A stretch of 64,000 nucleotides of DNA. It comes from Agelas oroides (taxonomy: Eukaryota > Porifera > Demospongiae > Agelasida > Agelasidae). The position numbers and the translations under genes were made by a program. Positions 39,501 to 50,874 of the stretch are shown here, piece by piece. Position 1 is the stretch's first letter. Each line of letters begins with the position of its first letter. Location: positions 4,194,262 to 4,258,261 of the forward strand of contig OX422198.1 in NCBI GenBank assembly GCA_949130485.1. The letters run 5' to 3'. The notes beneath the pieces were generated by a model. That model was given only the letters and a program-made list of their open reading frames with translations, was not told the origin of the DNA and did no database searches.

Positions 39501-42500
39501 ATATGCATGTGCTAGATATAAAACTGGTTCCGTGCAGTCTAGTTTGGGGTTATCCACTCACTTTGTATGGAAACTCGATGCCAAGTTTCTTGAGAAGGGT
39601 TGGGGCCCAAGCACCAGCAGTGATGACGAGCTGCTTTGCTTTGAACGTTGCTTTGCTAGTGACCACAGTAACGACAGGACCAGGAGTGATATCTGTCACC
39701 ATGTGGTTGTCCAGCAGTACACCTCCATTCTTCTTGTACAGTTGCTGTAGAAGCAGAGGAATATGATGCACTCAATTAATGCATGGTGGTCATTGTATAA
39801 CTTGGGAGATGGTTCATCACGAGCATGTGCACTAAGTGTAGTCAACAGCAGTCGTCACCAGAGGTAAATGACCACACTGCAAACAATGCAGCCATTTGTC
39901 CAGCCAGGCAGTTGCACCACTTGGTCCATGGAGCAGTCCTTGTAGGAGGTGATCACGTATAGCCAGGCAGTTAGATATACTATTTGCAAAATTCCGTAGA
40001 TAGGCTTGAAGCAATCTCTACTGTCTATGAGCAGCCTGGTATTATTTGTCTGTGAGCAGACAGAAATGGTCACTCTTGTACAATCCTAGCTTCATTCCCA
40101 GGCCACAGCCTGAATGGTCCCTACTTTATCTATAAGCGGTACACTTTATCTATAAGCGATACACTTTATCTATAAGCGGTACACTTTATCTATAAGCGAT
40201 ACACTTTATCTAATGCGATACACTTTATCTATAAGCGATACACTTTATCTATATGCGATACACTGAACAGGTTGTATACTTTAGACTCTTATAAGTCCTT
40301 CGAAAAAAAAAAAAAAGGAGCACCAGGGGGCCCATGTAAAATTAGGAAGTGGAGAGGCAATTTTATCATGGCACTTATCAGTACAATAAGGTGTCTGTCA
40401 GCTTGCCATAACTATCACACACTGTGCACAAAATGTTACAGTACATATAAGCAGTAGTCAATACATAATAAGTGCCTTGCCTGCAATGCAGCAACAGCTT
40501 TGGAAGCTCGCAGTATCCCTCCATCTTCTTCAAAGACACATTTATAGTTCTCTGGAAGGTTCAGTTGTTGGGGGTACCTGCTGTTGGCCTCAGATCCAGA
40601 GAAGACCTGGTGAGCCACTCCATGTGTGCTAAGACTAGTGGCAACAGAGTTCACACCCTTGCTACCCTCAGGACCAAACGCAAGAATACCTGTGCACCTA
40701 GACAGATAATGATGACATATATACAACTGATTTACAAAACTATGAACAGAGAGAGAATGCCACTGGGACAAGTGTCTCGCTCAGTCAAAGAAGCTTAGCT
40801 ACAATCAAAAGTTCCGACTTATGTATAAAGTTTTGACTTACGTATAAAGTTCTGTCCTACTCTCCTCCTCTATCTGAGCCCACAGCTTGTAGGCCTCCTC
40901 CATCATGTGGACATAAAATGGCTCAACATACACTCTTCTGGTAACACGTGAGCAGCCATGAGAACTACCTCTAGTGTGCAGGGCATCAAACTGTAAAGGT
41001 AAACAACACTGTACTGACGGTGCTAGTCAACATCCAGACATCCAGTGACCAAAATGCATTGAGGTGTATGTATGTATGTATGTATGTATGTATTCACGTA
41101 TGTATGGTGGATGGGTAGATGGATGAATGTACCATAAAATACATATCAAGTGCCCACCCCCCCCCCCCCCCCCCCCCCTTCTTTTTGCTAGGGTTTCTGC
41201 TCAGAATCGAAAAGAAATGTACTAAGGGCCCACCACCTATGCCAAGGTAAATTGCTGACACAGCAATAATTGTACAAGCGTGATGGCCAAATTTCACCAG
41301 TATTCATCTCTGAATTTGAATAACCTGTGGGCATGAAATATAGACCAGTCTGGAAGGATGGATGATGGACGGATGGACAAATAGACAGATTGATGAACAG
41401 ACAGTTGGAGGGATGGACAGACAGACCAAGGAACATATAGACAGATTGATGAACAGACAGTTGGAGGGATGGACAGACAGACCAAGGAACATACAGACAG
41501 ACTGATGAACAGACAGTTGGAGGGATGGACAGACAGAGCAAGGAACATACAGACAGACTGATGAACAGACAGTTGGAGGGATGGACAGACAGACCAAGGA
41601 ACATACAGACAGACTGATGAACAGACAGTTGGAGGGACGGACATATAGGCAGATGAATGGACAAATGGACCAATGGACAAATAGAGCGGTGGACAGATGG
41701 TCAGATCTACAGACAAAAAGACCAATAGACAGACAGATGGACAGCTGTATGAAAGGATGGATGGACAAATAGACAAATGGATGAAAGGACAGGCAGACGG
41801 ACAGATGAATAAAGGGACAAATGAACAGACAGATGGATGGATGGATGGTTGGATGGACGATACAATGTGCAAATGAAGAGCTGGGGTTCCTCCTCAGCTT
41901 TTCAGTCGCATAATGTGCAGTTGCAACCGAATAGCTGGGGAGGAGGCTGGAAATAAGGCTATGTTGGCAGAATCACTGATTAAGCTTACTTCTTTCAAAA
42001 AGGAGTAGTCTCTTGTATGTCATTCTTTGAAGCATTTGCAACCGAGATCAAAGTTTTGATCAGTGGAAATTGTGCTTGCTCGCTTGATGCTTAATCATTT
42101 CCTCCTGATTGCTTGATTTTACAAGTGGTTCAGAGATCAAATTGCCAACCACACATCCTTAGTATTATTGATTCATTGATTTTTGCAGTTCAGTGGTCAC
42201 CTTGATCCCTTGAACTCAGGCAAGCTGGTAGTCTCATTCCAGTTGTAAATTGCTTACACAGTACAGTATTCATTTTTACATGTTATAAGCAATCAAAAAC
42301 TGACGTTGATTGCTTCATTCCATTTTGCTAATGCTCTGAAGTTATTTGTCTCAAACAACTCAGAATTTTGAGCTGGTTGTGTGGTAACAGACATGCAGTT
42401 CATATGGGAAATAGATACTAGCTACATGTGCAGATAACACACCAGGTACTAGTAATAGCTGAATGTAAGCCATGGATGGATTGCTTGCTCATTTGCCCAC

Positions 42501-42691
42501 CGATTCCACATGTTCCATCCACCCATCATAATGCACCAGCTATCAATAGCTAAAGAGACTGGTCTGCATTACTCGGGGCTATTCACCTGTTCCAGTAGCA
42601 GTACTTTTGATCCGCTGCGAGCAAGATGGTAGGCTGTTGAACTTCCCTCAACGCCGGCTCCTACTACCACCACATCGTAGGGTCCGTCCAT
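36563..42691 (-). CDS. PIPOX-like FAD-dependent sarcosine/pipecolate oxidase, copy 2
   Basis: Exons 42587-42691, 40842-40990, 40481-40697, 39562-39744, 39147-39302, 37535-37684, 37372-37447 and 36563-36711 have exactly the same lengths as those of copy 1 and again give 394 residues with no disruption. The FAD motif GAGVEG, the covalent-FAD Cys in EMCMYT and GAGFSG are all present. The GC donor of intron 3 is retained (40480 downward). Exon sequences look nearly identical to copy 1, so the duplication is fairly recent. Introns differ by insertions: copy 2 has about 650 bp of unrelated sequence near 38025-38690 and a 56-bp tandem repeat in intron 1, while copy 1 has the SINE and a longer minisatellite. 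Both genes may be active, or dosage or specificity may have diverged; the sequence alone does not tell. Confidence 0.94.
38025..38695. other. Copy-2-specific insertion/replacement within PIPOX intron 5
   Basis: The flanking intron sequence matches copy 1 around 26780 and 26940, but here about 650 bp of unrelated sequence replaces about 160 bp. Its two ends share AAGCCTCGC (38041-38049, 38664-38672). No coding potential was recognised. Confidence 0.55.
40123..40265. repeat. 20-bp minisatellite in PIPOX copy 2, about seven units
   Basis: The same CTTTATCTATAAGCG unit as at 28272-28665, with far fewer copies. Confidence 0.9.
41345..41880. repeat. 56-bp tandem repeat and GACA/GGAT-rich array
   Basis: GATGAACAGACAGTTGGAGG recurs at 56-bp spacing (41392, 41448, 41504, 41560, 41616). 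It is followed by irregular GACAGATGGA-like sequence. It is absent from intron 1 of PIPOX copy 1. Confidence 0.9.
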
Positions 42692-42962
42692 AGCTCGTGG
42701 ACAGACAGGAAGTAAAGGGCGGGGCTGATCACGATGACCACCCCTTCACATGCAGTGTGTAAATCATGAACGCGCGGTGTGTAAAACAAAGCCAGCCCAG
42801 AACCAAGGTTGCCCCCTTGAACTGGGCCACATGGTGTGCAGGAAAGTGGGTGTAACACCTGACGAGTATCAGAACTCAGGCAAGCTGGTAGTCTCATTCC
42901 AGTTGTAAATTGCTTACACAGTACAGTATTCATTTTTACATGTTATAAGCAATCAAAAACTG
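42213..42962. repeat. About 85-bp direct duplicate of a MITE half
   Basis: The block beginning CAGGCAAGCTGGTAGTCTCA occurs at about 42218-42302, inside PIPOX copy 2 intron 1, and again at about 42876-42962, just outside the gene. The outer copy continues into GGAAGGCCTGGGAAAGAGGC, the other arm of the AGYCTCG family. Confidence 0.75.
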
Positions 42963-43269
42963 GACAGTCGGAAGGCCTGGGAAAGAGGCCTGAAAGCTGG
43001 TGAGTGAACTGATAGTTTGTGGAGCGCATAAGGAAACCGAATCCATCAACTTTAATTCCTCCCAGACTCAGTGACCATTTTGTGGGGGTATTCAACTATT
43101 CCACTATAACTGCTTTGTTCTTACAAATCAGCTGAGACAGTGAATTGAACTGCAGATTAGATAGTGAATTATATTCATGCCATACAAACACGCTCTCATT
43201 TTTGTTGCAACAAATCCTTGTAGTTGAGGAAGCCTATTAAGTTCTCCAATCTGTTCTTCTGGAACAAGA

Positions 43270-45438
43270 CTAAGTTTGTTGACTTTCCCAATTTCCAAAC
43301 AGTTGAAGACTATATACTGTAATTCTACCGTACAAATCAGTACTACTCGTGAAGACAATCCTGTACACCTGATATGCTTTGCTGGAGGACACAGGAAAAT
43401 TCTGCACACACAGTTAAGGTAAGTTAAGGGTCAAGAAGATAGAAATAGACCTCAATTGCTTTAATTGTTTCATATAGCTATGTGCTAACAAAACACTAAA
43501 ATGGGCTAAAACAGTTTGCATGCAGGCAGGTATCAACATTTTAAGAGGTAAGGATACTTGTGCAGAGTTTCTATCCTTGGGGTAAAAGTGTCCAATCTCC
43601 ACTAGTTCTGTCTCTGAGTCTCCAGCCATGAGGACACACTCTCGACCTGCAAATCCTCCTTGAAACCGTATCTGAACTTCCCTTACCACTGCAGGGGCAG
43701 GTAACTGCACCGCCACAAACTGTGGTGAACCCTGTTAACACAAGGTGGGAACAAGCCAGTGATCAGATGTATGGTTACCTCATCATGACAATGCTTTGGT
43801 TCAAGGCTTGCAATGCTTAAATGGCCATTCTGCTTCCAGTACATTTTGCATTGAACCACTGCCACTGGTAGTCAAAATTGTCCACTGCTGATCACAATAG
43901 CTACAGAGTATGTACATGTATACCTAATGAAGTGAGATATTTGCATGACAGTCTCCAACTGAGGAGTTTTACATTTCACCTGTATTAAAAATGTGGATTT
44001 AGGTATATACCTCTTCTAACAGTGAACTATGGTATAATTATAGTGTACAGATCACAATATAGTGTGCAGTCTACACCTCACCACCTATGCTTTCAATTCA
44101 CTTCCAGTACAGCAATCATCGTGGAGGAACACAACAGAAAGGTTTGCAAAATGTGACTACAATCTAAGGAGGAAACAGGTCCATGGTCAGCAGTGGCGGA
44201 TTTAGGGGGTGCAAATGCACCCCTCTTTGGTGGCTAGTAGTGTATTTTTGCATACATAACTGCACAAGTCCATCGAATTATTATGTAGCCGAGTGGCATG
44301 CAACAACAACAACCAGGCACAGTTACACACTCACATATCAGTCCTTACTGATCTCCAGACGTTTGACTAGGCCTAGAGTTGCTTCGAGATATTCAGTTCG
44401 GACTTCCAGCTATTTTAAACAACTCACTAGCTAGCTACCAGTCAGTAGCTATGTACGTAGGTAGGTAAACATTTCAATTTTTTTTGTACACTTAATTGGA
44501 ACGGGACTTTCCCAATGCGCGCCAGTGGCTGAACCCCCCTTTCTAAATTTCTAAATCCGCCACTGGTCAGTGACTTCTTCGATCCCTATTGCCAGGTCTT
44601 GCCGTGCAGTATGAAGCAACCTGTGACTGGACATAGCTCCTTGCTCAGGTGTATTTGGGCCTAGTACACTCCATGATCTCTGAGCTATGAATATCCATAA
44701 ACACGTGTGAGTCAATAACTTAACCAAATGTACCCCTACAGAACTGGTCTCCATTTATCAGCTTTGTACTTTCTCACTGGACAAAACCATCACGTTCACA
44801 AGCCTGTTGGTAGACCTACATGTATCAAACTTTTCTATTCTAAACGAGCCTTAGCCTTATTCCCAGGCTTTCTCTGACTGCTATGGATGCAATCAAAAAC
44901 TGGAGTCAGGAAGGCCAGGAATGAGGCTACACCAGCCTGCGATAGCCAAAACAGAGAGACTATGACCATAGTGTCGTCATAACTGAGCAAAGAGCAGGAG
45001 TCCTCAGGAGTCACAAGTATGCAACATTATTATACATTATTGGAATTGCTAATTTACACATGAGACAAGATGTAGTCTATGCTGTCCATGTTGAATTTCA
45101 TGGTCAAAACCCACCCACCCAGCTTTCAGTGTTGTTACTAACAATTTTCTGTAATGTGATTAGTAAAGTTTGACCAAAAAGCAACCAACCATTTTAGTAT
45201 CCTGTAACTTGAGAACCTACTGAAGGTCACCAGACCCTTTACACTTGTGTGTGGGGTCTGAGAACATGACTACTAGGACCTAGTACATTATCAGTGGTTT
45301 AGAGAGAAACCCTGGATGCTATTCAACAGTCAATGTGCCACATGCACCTGGTCAGAGTTCCAGCATGTTTCATCATCACCATCAAACATGAAGCTCTTCC
45401 CAAACTGCCTTACGTCTCTGTTCAACACTGAGCTAACC
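43270..45438 (-). CDS. NR2C2AP: NR2C2AP (TRA16)-like protein, first exon not found
   Basis: Three exons: 45348-45438, 43558-43731 and 43270-43401. The first begins VSSVLNRDVRQFGK and ends DDETCWNSDQ. The second runs from GSPQFVAVQLPAP through VQIRFQGGFAGRE to GHFYPKDRNSAQ. The third has NFPVSSSKAYQVYRIVFTSS and STDLYGRITVYSLQLFG, ending at TAG (43270-43272). Each segment aligns in order with vertebrate NR2C2-associated protein, a discoidin-like beta-sandwich protein reported to repress the nuclear receptor TR4. Phases agree between the second and third exons and between the first and second. The exon with the start codon (one needing to end in phase 2) was not identified; an ITPCVTTR reading near 46155 is suggestive but its donor does not fit. 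A hAT-like MITE lies in the large intron. Confidence 0.88.
44191..44565. mobile_element. hAT-like MITE, CAGTGGCGGA terminus
   Basis: CAGTGGCGGATTTAG at the left and CTAAATCCGCCACTG at the right bound 375 bp. GTCAG lies on both sides and may be part of the target duplication. It sits within the NR2C2AP-like intron. Confidence 0.82.
44852..44929. mobile_element. Hairpin element, AGYCTCG-terminus family
   Basis: TAGCCTTATTCCCAGGCTTT is mirrored by AAGGCCAGGAATGAGGCTA. Confidence 0.7.
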
Positions 45439-46399
45439 CTGTGAGGGGACAAATGGACATCCACACCAAATTATGTGTGCCGTCACTAACCCATTGGCTC
45501 TAATACAGACCCTATTGAAGACCAAAGTAGTTGGTAGATTTCTTACAACAGTAAATTTTCATAATCTTCAAGATAATGTCAATCCCATAGTGTAGAAGGT
45601 GGAATTTCTGTTCCAGACCGGGTAGGTAAATAGCATGTCATCAAAAGTCACTGTATGGAATATCATACCACATTGCAAGGCCAAAAATTAATGGAACGAT
45701 TGTAGCTCCGTGGGTCATGATTACCCCCTGTCCTAAGTATATAGATATCTCCCTGCTCCGACAGTTCTTTTGTGGGACACTTACTTTATTTTGGTGCTAG
45801 AGCCTGCTTCCAATTTGACAAGCGGTTGTACCTCCATGATGGGCGTGGTTTTGAGGGAGCCTGCAATTTTGCACAATGCGCTAAATTAGAAACTCATCTT
45901 GCGGTATCACTCTGTACCAGCAGTACCCTCCATCTGTCTGTTTGGTTGTTGCCGCACCGTGATCTTGCTGCTCAGCTGTTCTGCTCTCACTACAAACACT
46001 GACGGTTAGTGATGCCAACAAGTAAACTGGTAACTCTTGGTACGTTGTGTATGACACTGAAAATTTGCTGAGCCAGCTCTGTTGTGTCGTGGTTGTATCG
46101 CGGAGTTCCCTTTTGTAGACCCATCCGAATCATTTACCGTCCCATAAACTACCCGAGTTGTTACACAAGGGGTGATCATTTTCATCAAACACTGTACGTA
46201 AACCAGGGCTATTCATTAATGTTTATCATGGAACACAGTACCCTGTAGTAATACCATTCTGCCTCTAAGGAAAACTTCAGTGTGAGGGCTGTAGCTTTTC
46301 TGATACTCTATTAATGAGAAGTAGGGAAATGGTGTCCAGTTCCATGGATGTGGAGCCACAAGTCTTCATACACCGAGTAGGGCATTATTTGGGAAATCA

Positions 46400-49300
46400 T
46401 GATCAAGAGTGGTTGACCTTCATTGATGCAAAGTTTTTAGCTGATTATCAGACAGCAGAGTTAGCTATCTGGTATATCTGACCTCCCAAATTAGCTGTGG
46501 CAGTTTGTCTACTCTTCAGTAGTTCTGCTTCCACTGTCAAAGTCCATCTGCCAGCGAATTGGATCCTACCAAGTGGTAGTGTGAGGTGCTGTGGTCTGTC
46601 AGTGATAGTTTGTTTTGTTGAGTCCTTTGTTTGGTAGTCATCAAAGATGGTGTATACAAACCTTACCCTAACTTCCTGTGTGGGTCTTCTACCTGTACAC
46701 ACATACTCGCTACTGCCATTGTTATTGTGGTCATAAGCTAGTAAGGGTACTACAGAGACCCAACTAGAGTGGCTACCTTCTTTCGTGACCTTTGACCAAT
46801 TGACTGCTCTCAGTGTGCCTCAAGCAAATGAATGTTCTAATCCGTTAATGAGTCTTCGGTAGCCACATTACCAAGTCTCCACACCCAGCCTGTCCTTTGT
46901 AGTGCATACATGTAAATGCCTGGATGAATTTTTTCCTTGGATGCATGACTAAGCTAGAATCTGATTAGAGGAGTAAAATGCCTCAATAAATTGTGATCTA
47001 GAAAAGCATACAGAAAGACTTTGGAGTGTACCTGTAGCCACTTCAGTGCTAAATTTTTGGGCCTTTGAGGAGGGAGGGTCACAGCTAATTGCACTCACAC
47101 AGCCAGCCCATCCTTGATGCTACCGTTACTCTCTTCTTTGCTCTGGCCTCCTCATAGTGTTACTTGCTGTCTTTTCTCTAAACACAAACAGGCATAAGGT
47201 AAACAAACGCTCCTTTTGTGTAACTTCCTTTGATCGTGATGTCATAGAAATGGTTTAGTTTGAGGGTTTGGAAGGCAAAAAAAAGTTCATGAACCACTTG
47301 ACTAGACATAACTATAAGGTTGTCATTTATGTCATCTAGCTAGGCCATTCTAGGCTTTTGACAAGTGGTATTCTCTCAAAAGTCTCGCATAGACATCACA
47401 CACCCTTCCCTGAATTTCCATGCACTGTGCACCCTGAATTGAAAAACCTGGCTACAGACTGTTTTCAGTGGCATGTATCACCTGAGGAGAAAATTCTTCA
47501 TAAACATTTTTGCTAAGTAAGTAGATAATCTTGCTCTGAGACCCTCAGTTACAGTACACATACGTATGTGTACTGTAACTGAGGGTCTGGGAATGAGACT
47601 AGTAAGTAGAGCACCCCACCTGGATGTATGTTATATCCTCTTTCCCAGTCCTCAACACTCGGCCCTTGGTGGACAGAAATCCATATGTTGGGGGAATTCG
47701 GGGGATATAAGAGCTTGGTAGGCTTGCACTGGTCTGATTCTGATTGGGTCACTTCCTCCTTAGAACCAAGGCCACCTGCTTCCAGCTTCCGTGTGAAATG
47801 AAGGAAGATCAGTACCACCAGTGGGGGACAGGATAAATTTCACTTGGGGAATCTGAACTGGCCTTTGTTGGCAAATACTTTAATTATAGGAATGTGCTGA
47901 CTGGTAGTAGATACCGGGTGGGTTAGTGGTTTTATAGAGGCCTGAATAGTGGTTGAAACATGTTCTGCTGATTATAAGTTGGCTAGTTCGTTTTTGCTCG
48001 ACACAACTTCCCAAGATTGGTATATAATTGGGGCTATGTAATGGAAGCATGTGGGAGAATGGATCAGCAATGAGATGCTAAGCCGGAGGATACTATGCAG
48101 AAGGATGAGAGGAGGCGGTTTGTTGGCAAGGAAACAGTCTCCACGCTCACAACAACCACTATCTGACTGTCTGCTTTGCAATAATGGGTAGACGATTCAT
48201 TTTCAACTAGACATTCTGGCAAATAATGATGCTCCAAAGTAAGTAGTGGTATATTAATAGTAAATGGGCATACCCAGAAAGGTAGTGCCTTGTTATCTAT
48301 CCACTCTGAACAGTGGTGGTCCTGCACTTTCCTTCTTCGTCCCAGTTGAGACGTTCAGCTGACACCAGAAGATGGGCATGTCCACCAGTAGGAAAGAAGA
48401 GATGAATGTTTGTAGTTACCACTAGATGAAACCAAGAGGAGGCTGAAAGCTAGCAGTCATAGGCACTAAATATGTCCTAATACACAGATGCCATACTGGC
48501 CAATTGTGAAGGACAAAACACTGATTTACACCAGTGCATCCACATTTCGGTTTGTAGGAAGCTCACTCCATGTCTTGTGCCCGAGTTATGCGTAGTGCTT
48601 TTGTAACCAAGGTGGATAGTGGTTATTTCAACAGGATCACCTCTGCTTAGCTGACTGTGGGTTACAGCAATGCCAGGGGGTTATGAACCGCCATAGCTCA
48701 TAGGCGCTTGACACTTCTCTCATAATGTTGTGCACAGGTGGCCCACTATTAGCCAGCTCCTCAGCATCACTCATTCTCTGTGTACTGTTCAAGACTATTA
48801 TGGTTGATCTGCATACGAGTCAGGAATTGTTGAAGCCCTGCACTAAGAGGCTCAATTCATTTGTAGTGTGAAACACATATACTGTAACAGTCCCGCTGAA
48901 GTGGAACATGTACACACCATATCACCTTTTCATTCAACAGCTGAAAACGCCTTGTTACAGCCTTTCTTTGTGTGTGTGTACAGTACATGTCGGCTATTGG
49001 CTATTCTCTGTTGCAAGAGGGTTCACTGTTAGTATGGGGGTTGTTCCCACTGCTGGGTTTGACCACCCGTAATGTACTGCATTGGAGGGTTCCCATAGAA
49101 GGTCTTGCCCACTGGTTGGTCACATTCCCAGACCTCAATCCTGGTGACATTCAACGCTGAACTTCCAACTCAGCAGTTAGAGAGAGAGAAAGAGTAGAGA
49201 CAGAGGAAGTAGTATACGACAAAAGAATCATGTTACCAGTGTAGGGTAGCCTGTGGTAGGAGGGGGGTGGGCAAACTCTCTAGTGAAACATAAACACCTG

Positions 49301-50080
49301 CAATACTACAGAACTGGATTGCAACAGATATACCGAAAGTGCACTACACCTAGCCTCGTTCCTGGCCCTCCCCCATTTTTGTTCTTCAGTTTGTGTTCAG
49401 TATAATACACAAAAGCGAAAGAACAACCCTGCGAGGCTACACTCACCCAGGCTTGGGAACTAAGCCACTCCAGCCTTTTTTTCCCTCAAGTATTGAGTTC
49501 ACGATCTCACTTGAGGCCAGTATGACTGGAGGACAAGCTACACATGTGCTTGCTGAGCAGCAGGTGGTTGGCAAACAGTTTTCCTGTGGTAGTGTGTCGT
49601 GGCAGCTGTCTTCTTTGTTTCAAGAAAACTTATGTCAATAGAACTCATTTGCTTTAACCTCATGTGATGTGTATGTGCTCAATTGTATCCCAGTAGTTTA
49701 CATTAGCCCGAATTCCAAACAGCCATTCTCTCAGGCTGAAGGCTGTGAATAACTCTATTACAGGAGTGGAGATCACTTTCGCAAGTTCTTCAAGCTTTTG
49801 TGGGTTCTCCAGAGTAGTCTTGACCAGATCACTCGGAGTCTTCCTACTCAAATGTAAGGAAGAGTTTGAGTGATCTGGTCAATGTCAGCAAAGGCTGCTC
49901 TGGAGAATCTGAAAGCAATCTCCACTCCTGTAACACAGCTATGTAGTTTGGCAGTAGTTCACCAGCCGTCATCAAGTGAGACACTCCAGTATGACTGGCT
50001 GCCATGGGGGGTGTGGGAGGTAGGGTGCACTGGTACATGATCACTTGCTCCATTGATCTCTTATTGCTGTTGTACACCCC
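46400..50080 (-). other. Unassigned region with candidate minus-strand exons
   Basis: No gene is recognised, but several minus-strand open stretches have protein-like composition. About 46448-46810 includes GGRIQ-like LPLGRIQFAGRWTLTVEAE. 47600-47820 has a hydrophobic VVLIFLHF and ends before a GT. 48064-48320 includes VVVVSVETVSLPTN. About 49040-49160 includes RIEVWECDQPVGKTFYGNPP. About 49470-49640 is cysteine-rich (CLPTTCCSASTCVACPP). 49660-49850 includes EELAKVISTPVIELFTAF. They could be exons of one secreted or membrane protein gene, but phases and family could not be established. An imperfect inverted repeat at 49755-49940 suggests a small transposon is also present. Confidence 0.2.
47534..47602. 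repeat. Hairpin related to the AGYCTCG family
   Basis: The arms ACCCTCAGTTACAGTACACA and TGTGTACTGTAACTGAGGGT are centred on TACGTA. The right edge ends GGGAATGAGACTAG. Confidence 0.75.
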
Positions 50081-50572
50081 TCTCTATGGGTCAGGTATCA
50101 CGACTGCTCTAGCTGCCTTTGTTGTACAGTTTGGCAGGTAAACAATGGACCCCTCTTATTACTGGAGTTTGTCCTGTGTTTCTGCAGTGGAGGGCATTAG
50201 GATGGGATGTGTGTACATAAAAGGACTTGTGTCTTTATCTCTTCCCTGTTGGCCAATAGACAGCTCTTGCATGCCATGTGAGGAGTGTTTCAGTACATAT
50301 GTGCTGTGGGTGATAAGCCAGATCTGTATTGCGCTTTGTTAGTGTCTGCAGCTCCTTAGTGCATACTTGGCGGGCGGCCACTTGACAAATCACTACCATT
50401 TTCTGTCTGTGTACATATTCATGACTACACATATATATGCATATAACATTGTGTGTGTTGAAAGATGTGGTTCACTGATTGTTCATGCGTCCTGTGCAGT
50501 GGGTGAGTTACATATAACATTTAGGCCTATTTTTTTTTAGAAAGATGTGGTTCACTGATTGTTCATGCATGT

Positions 50573-50795
50573 GTGTGTGTGCATTTGTGTGTGTGCGTGC
50601 GTGCATGCGTGCGTGCGCGTGTGTGCGTGCGTATGTGTGTGCATGTGTGTATGTGCGTGTGTGCGTACGTGCGTGTGTGTATGTGCATGCATGCGTGTGT
50701 GTGTGTGTGTGCGTGCGTGTGTGTACGTGCATGCATGCATGCATGTGTGCATGAGTGTGTGTGACTTTAATATGACATTGACTGGCGGCTACTTT

Positions 50796-50838
<43 letters not shown>
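50573..50838. repeat. GT-rich and (CA)n microsatellites just upstream of CRTC
   Basis: An interrupted GT/GCGT array up to 50760 is followed by (CA)n at 50803-50838, ending 36 bp before the CRTC start codon. Long open frames on both strands here are repeat artefacts. Confidence 0.9.
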
Positions 50839-50840
<2 letters not shown>

Positions 50841-50874
50841 CTCCCTCCCAGTTTGTGTTAGTGCCTGGTCCAAC

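Noticed and set aside
41188-41872. Minus-strand frames of up to 192 codons rich in Ser, Cys and Val
   Set aside because: Translation of GACA/GGAT repeats and a 56-bp tandem unit; all three frames are open.
46006-46188. ITPCVTTR reading considered as the first NR2C2AP exon
   Set aside because: Its available GT donor leaves the wrong phase for the exon at 45348-45438.
48972-49160. Plus-strand frame with FPDLNPGDIQR, reminiscent of the SPDLNPIE motif of Tc1 transposases
   Set aside because: Only one short resemblance, with no other transposase motif nearby.
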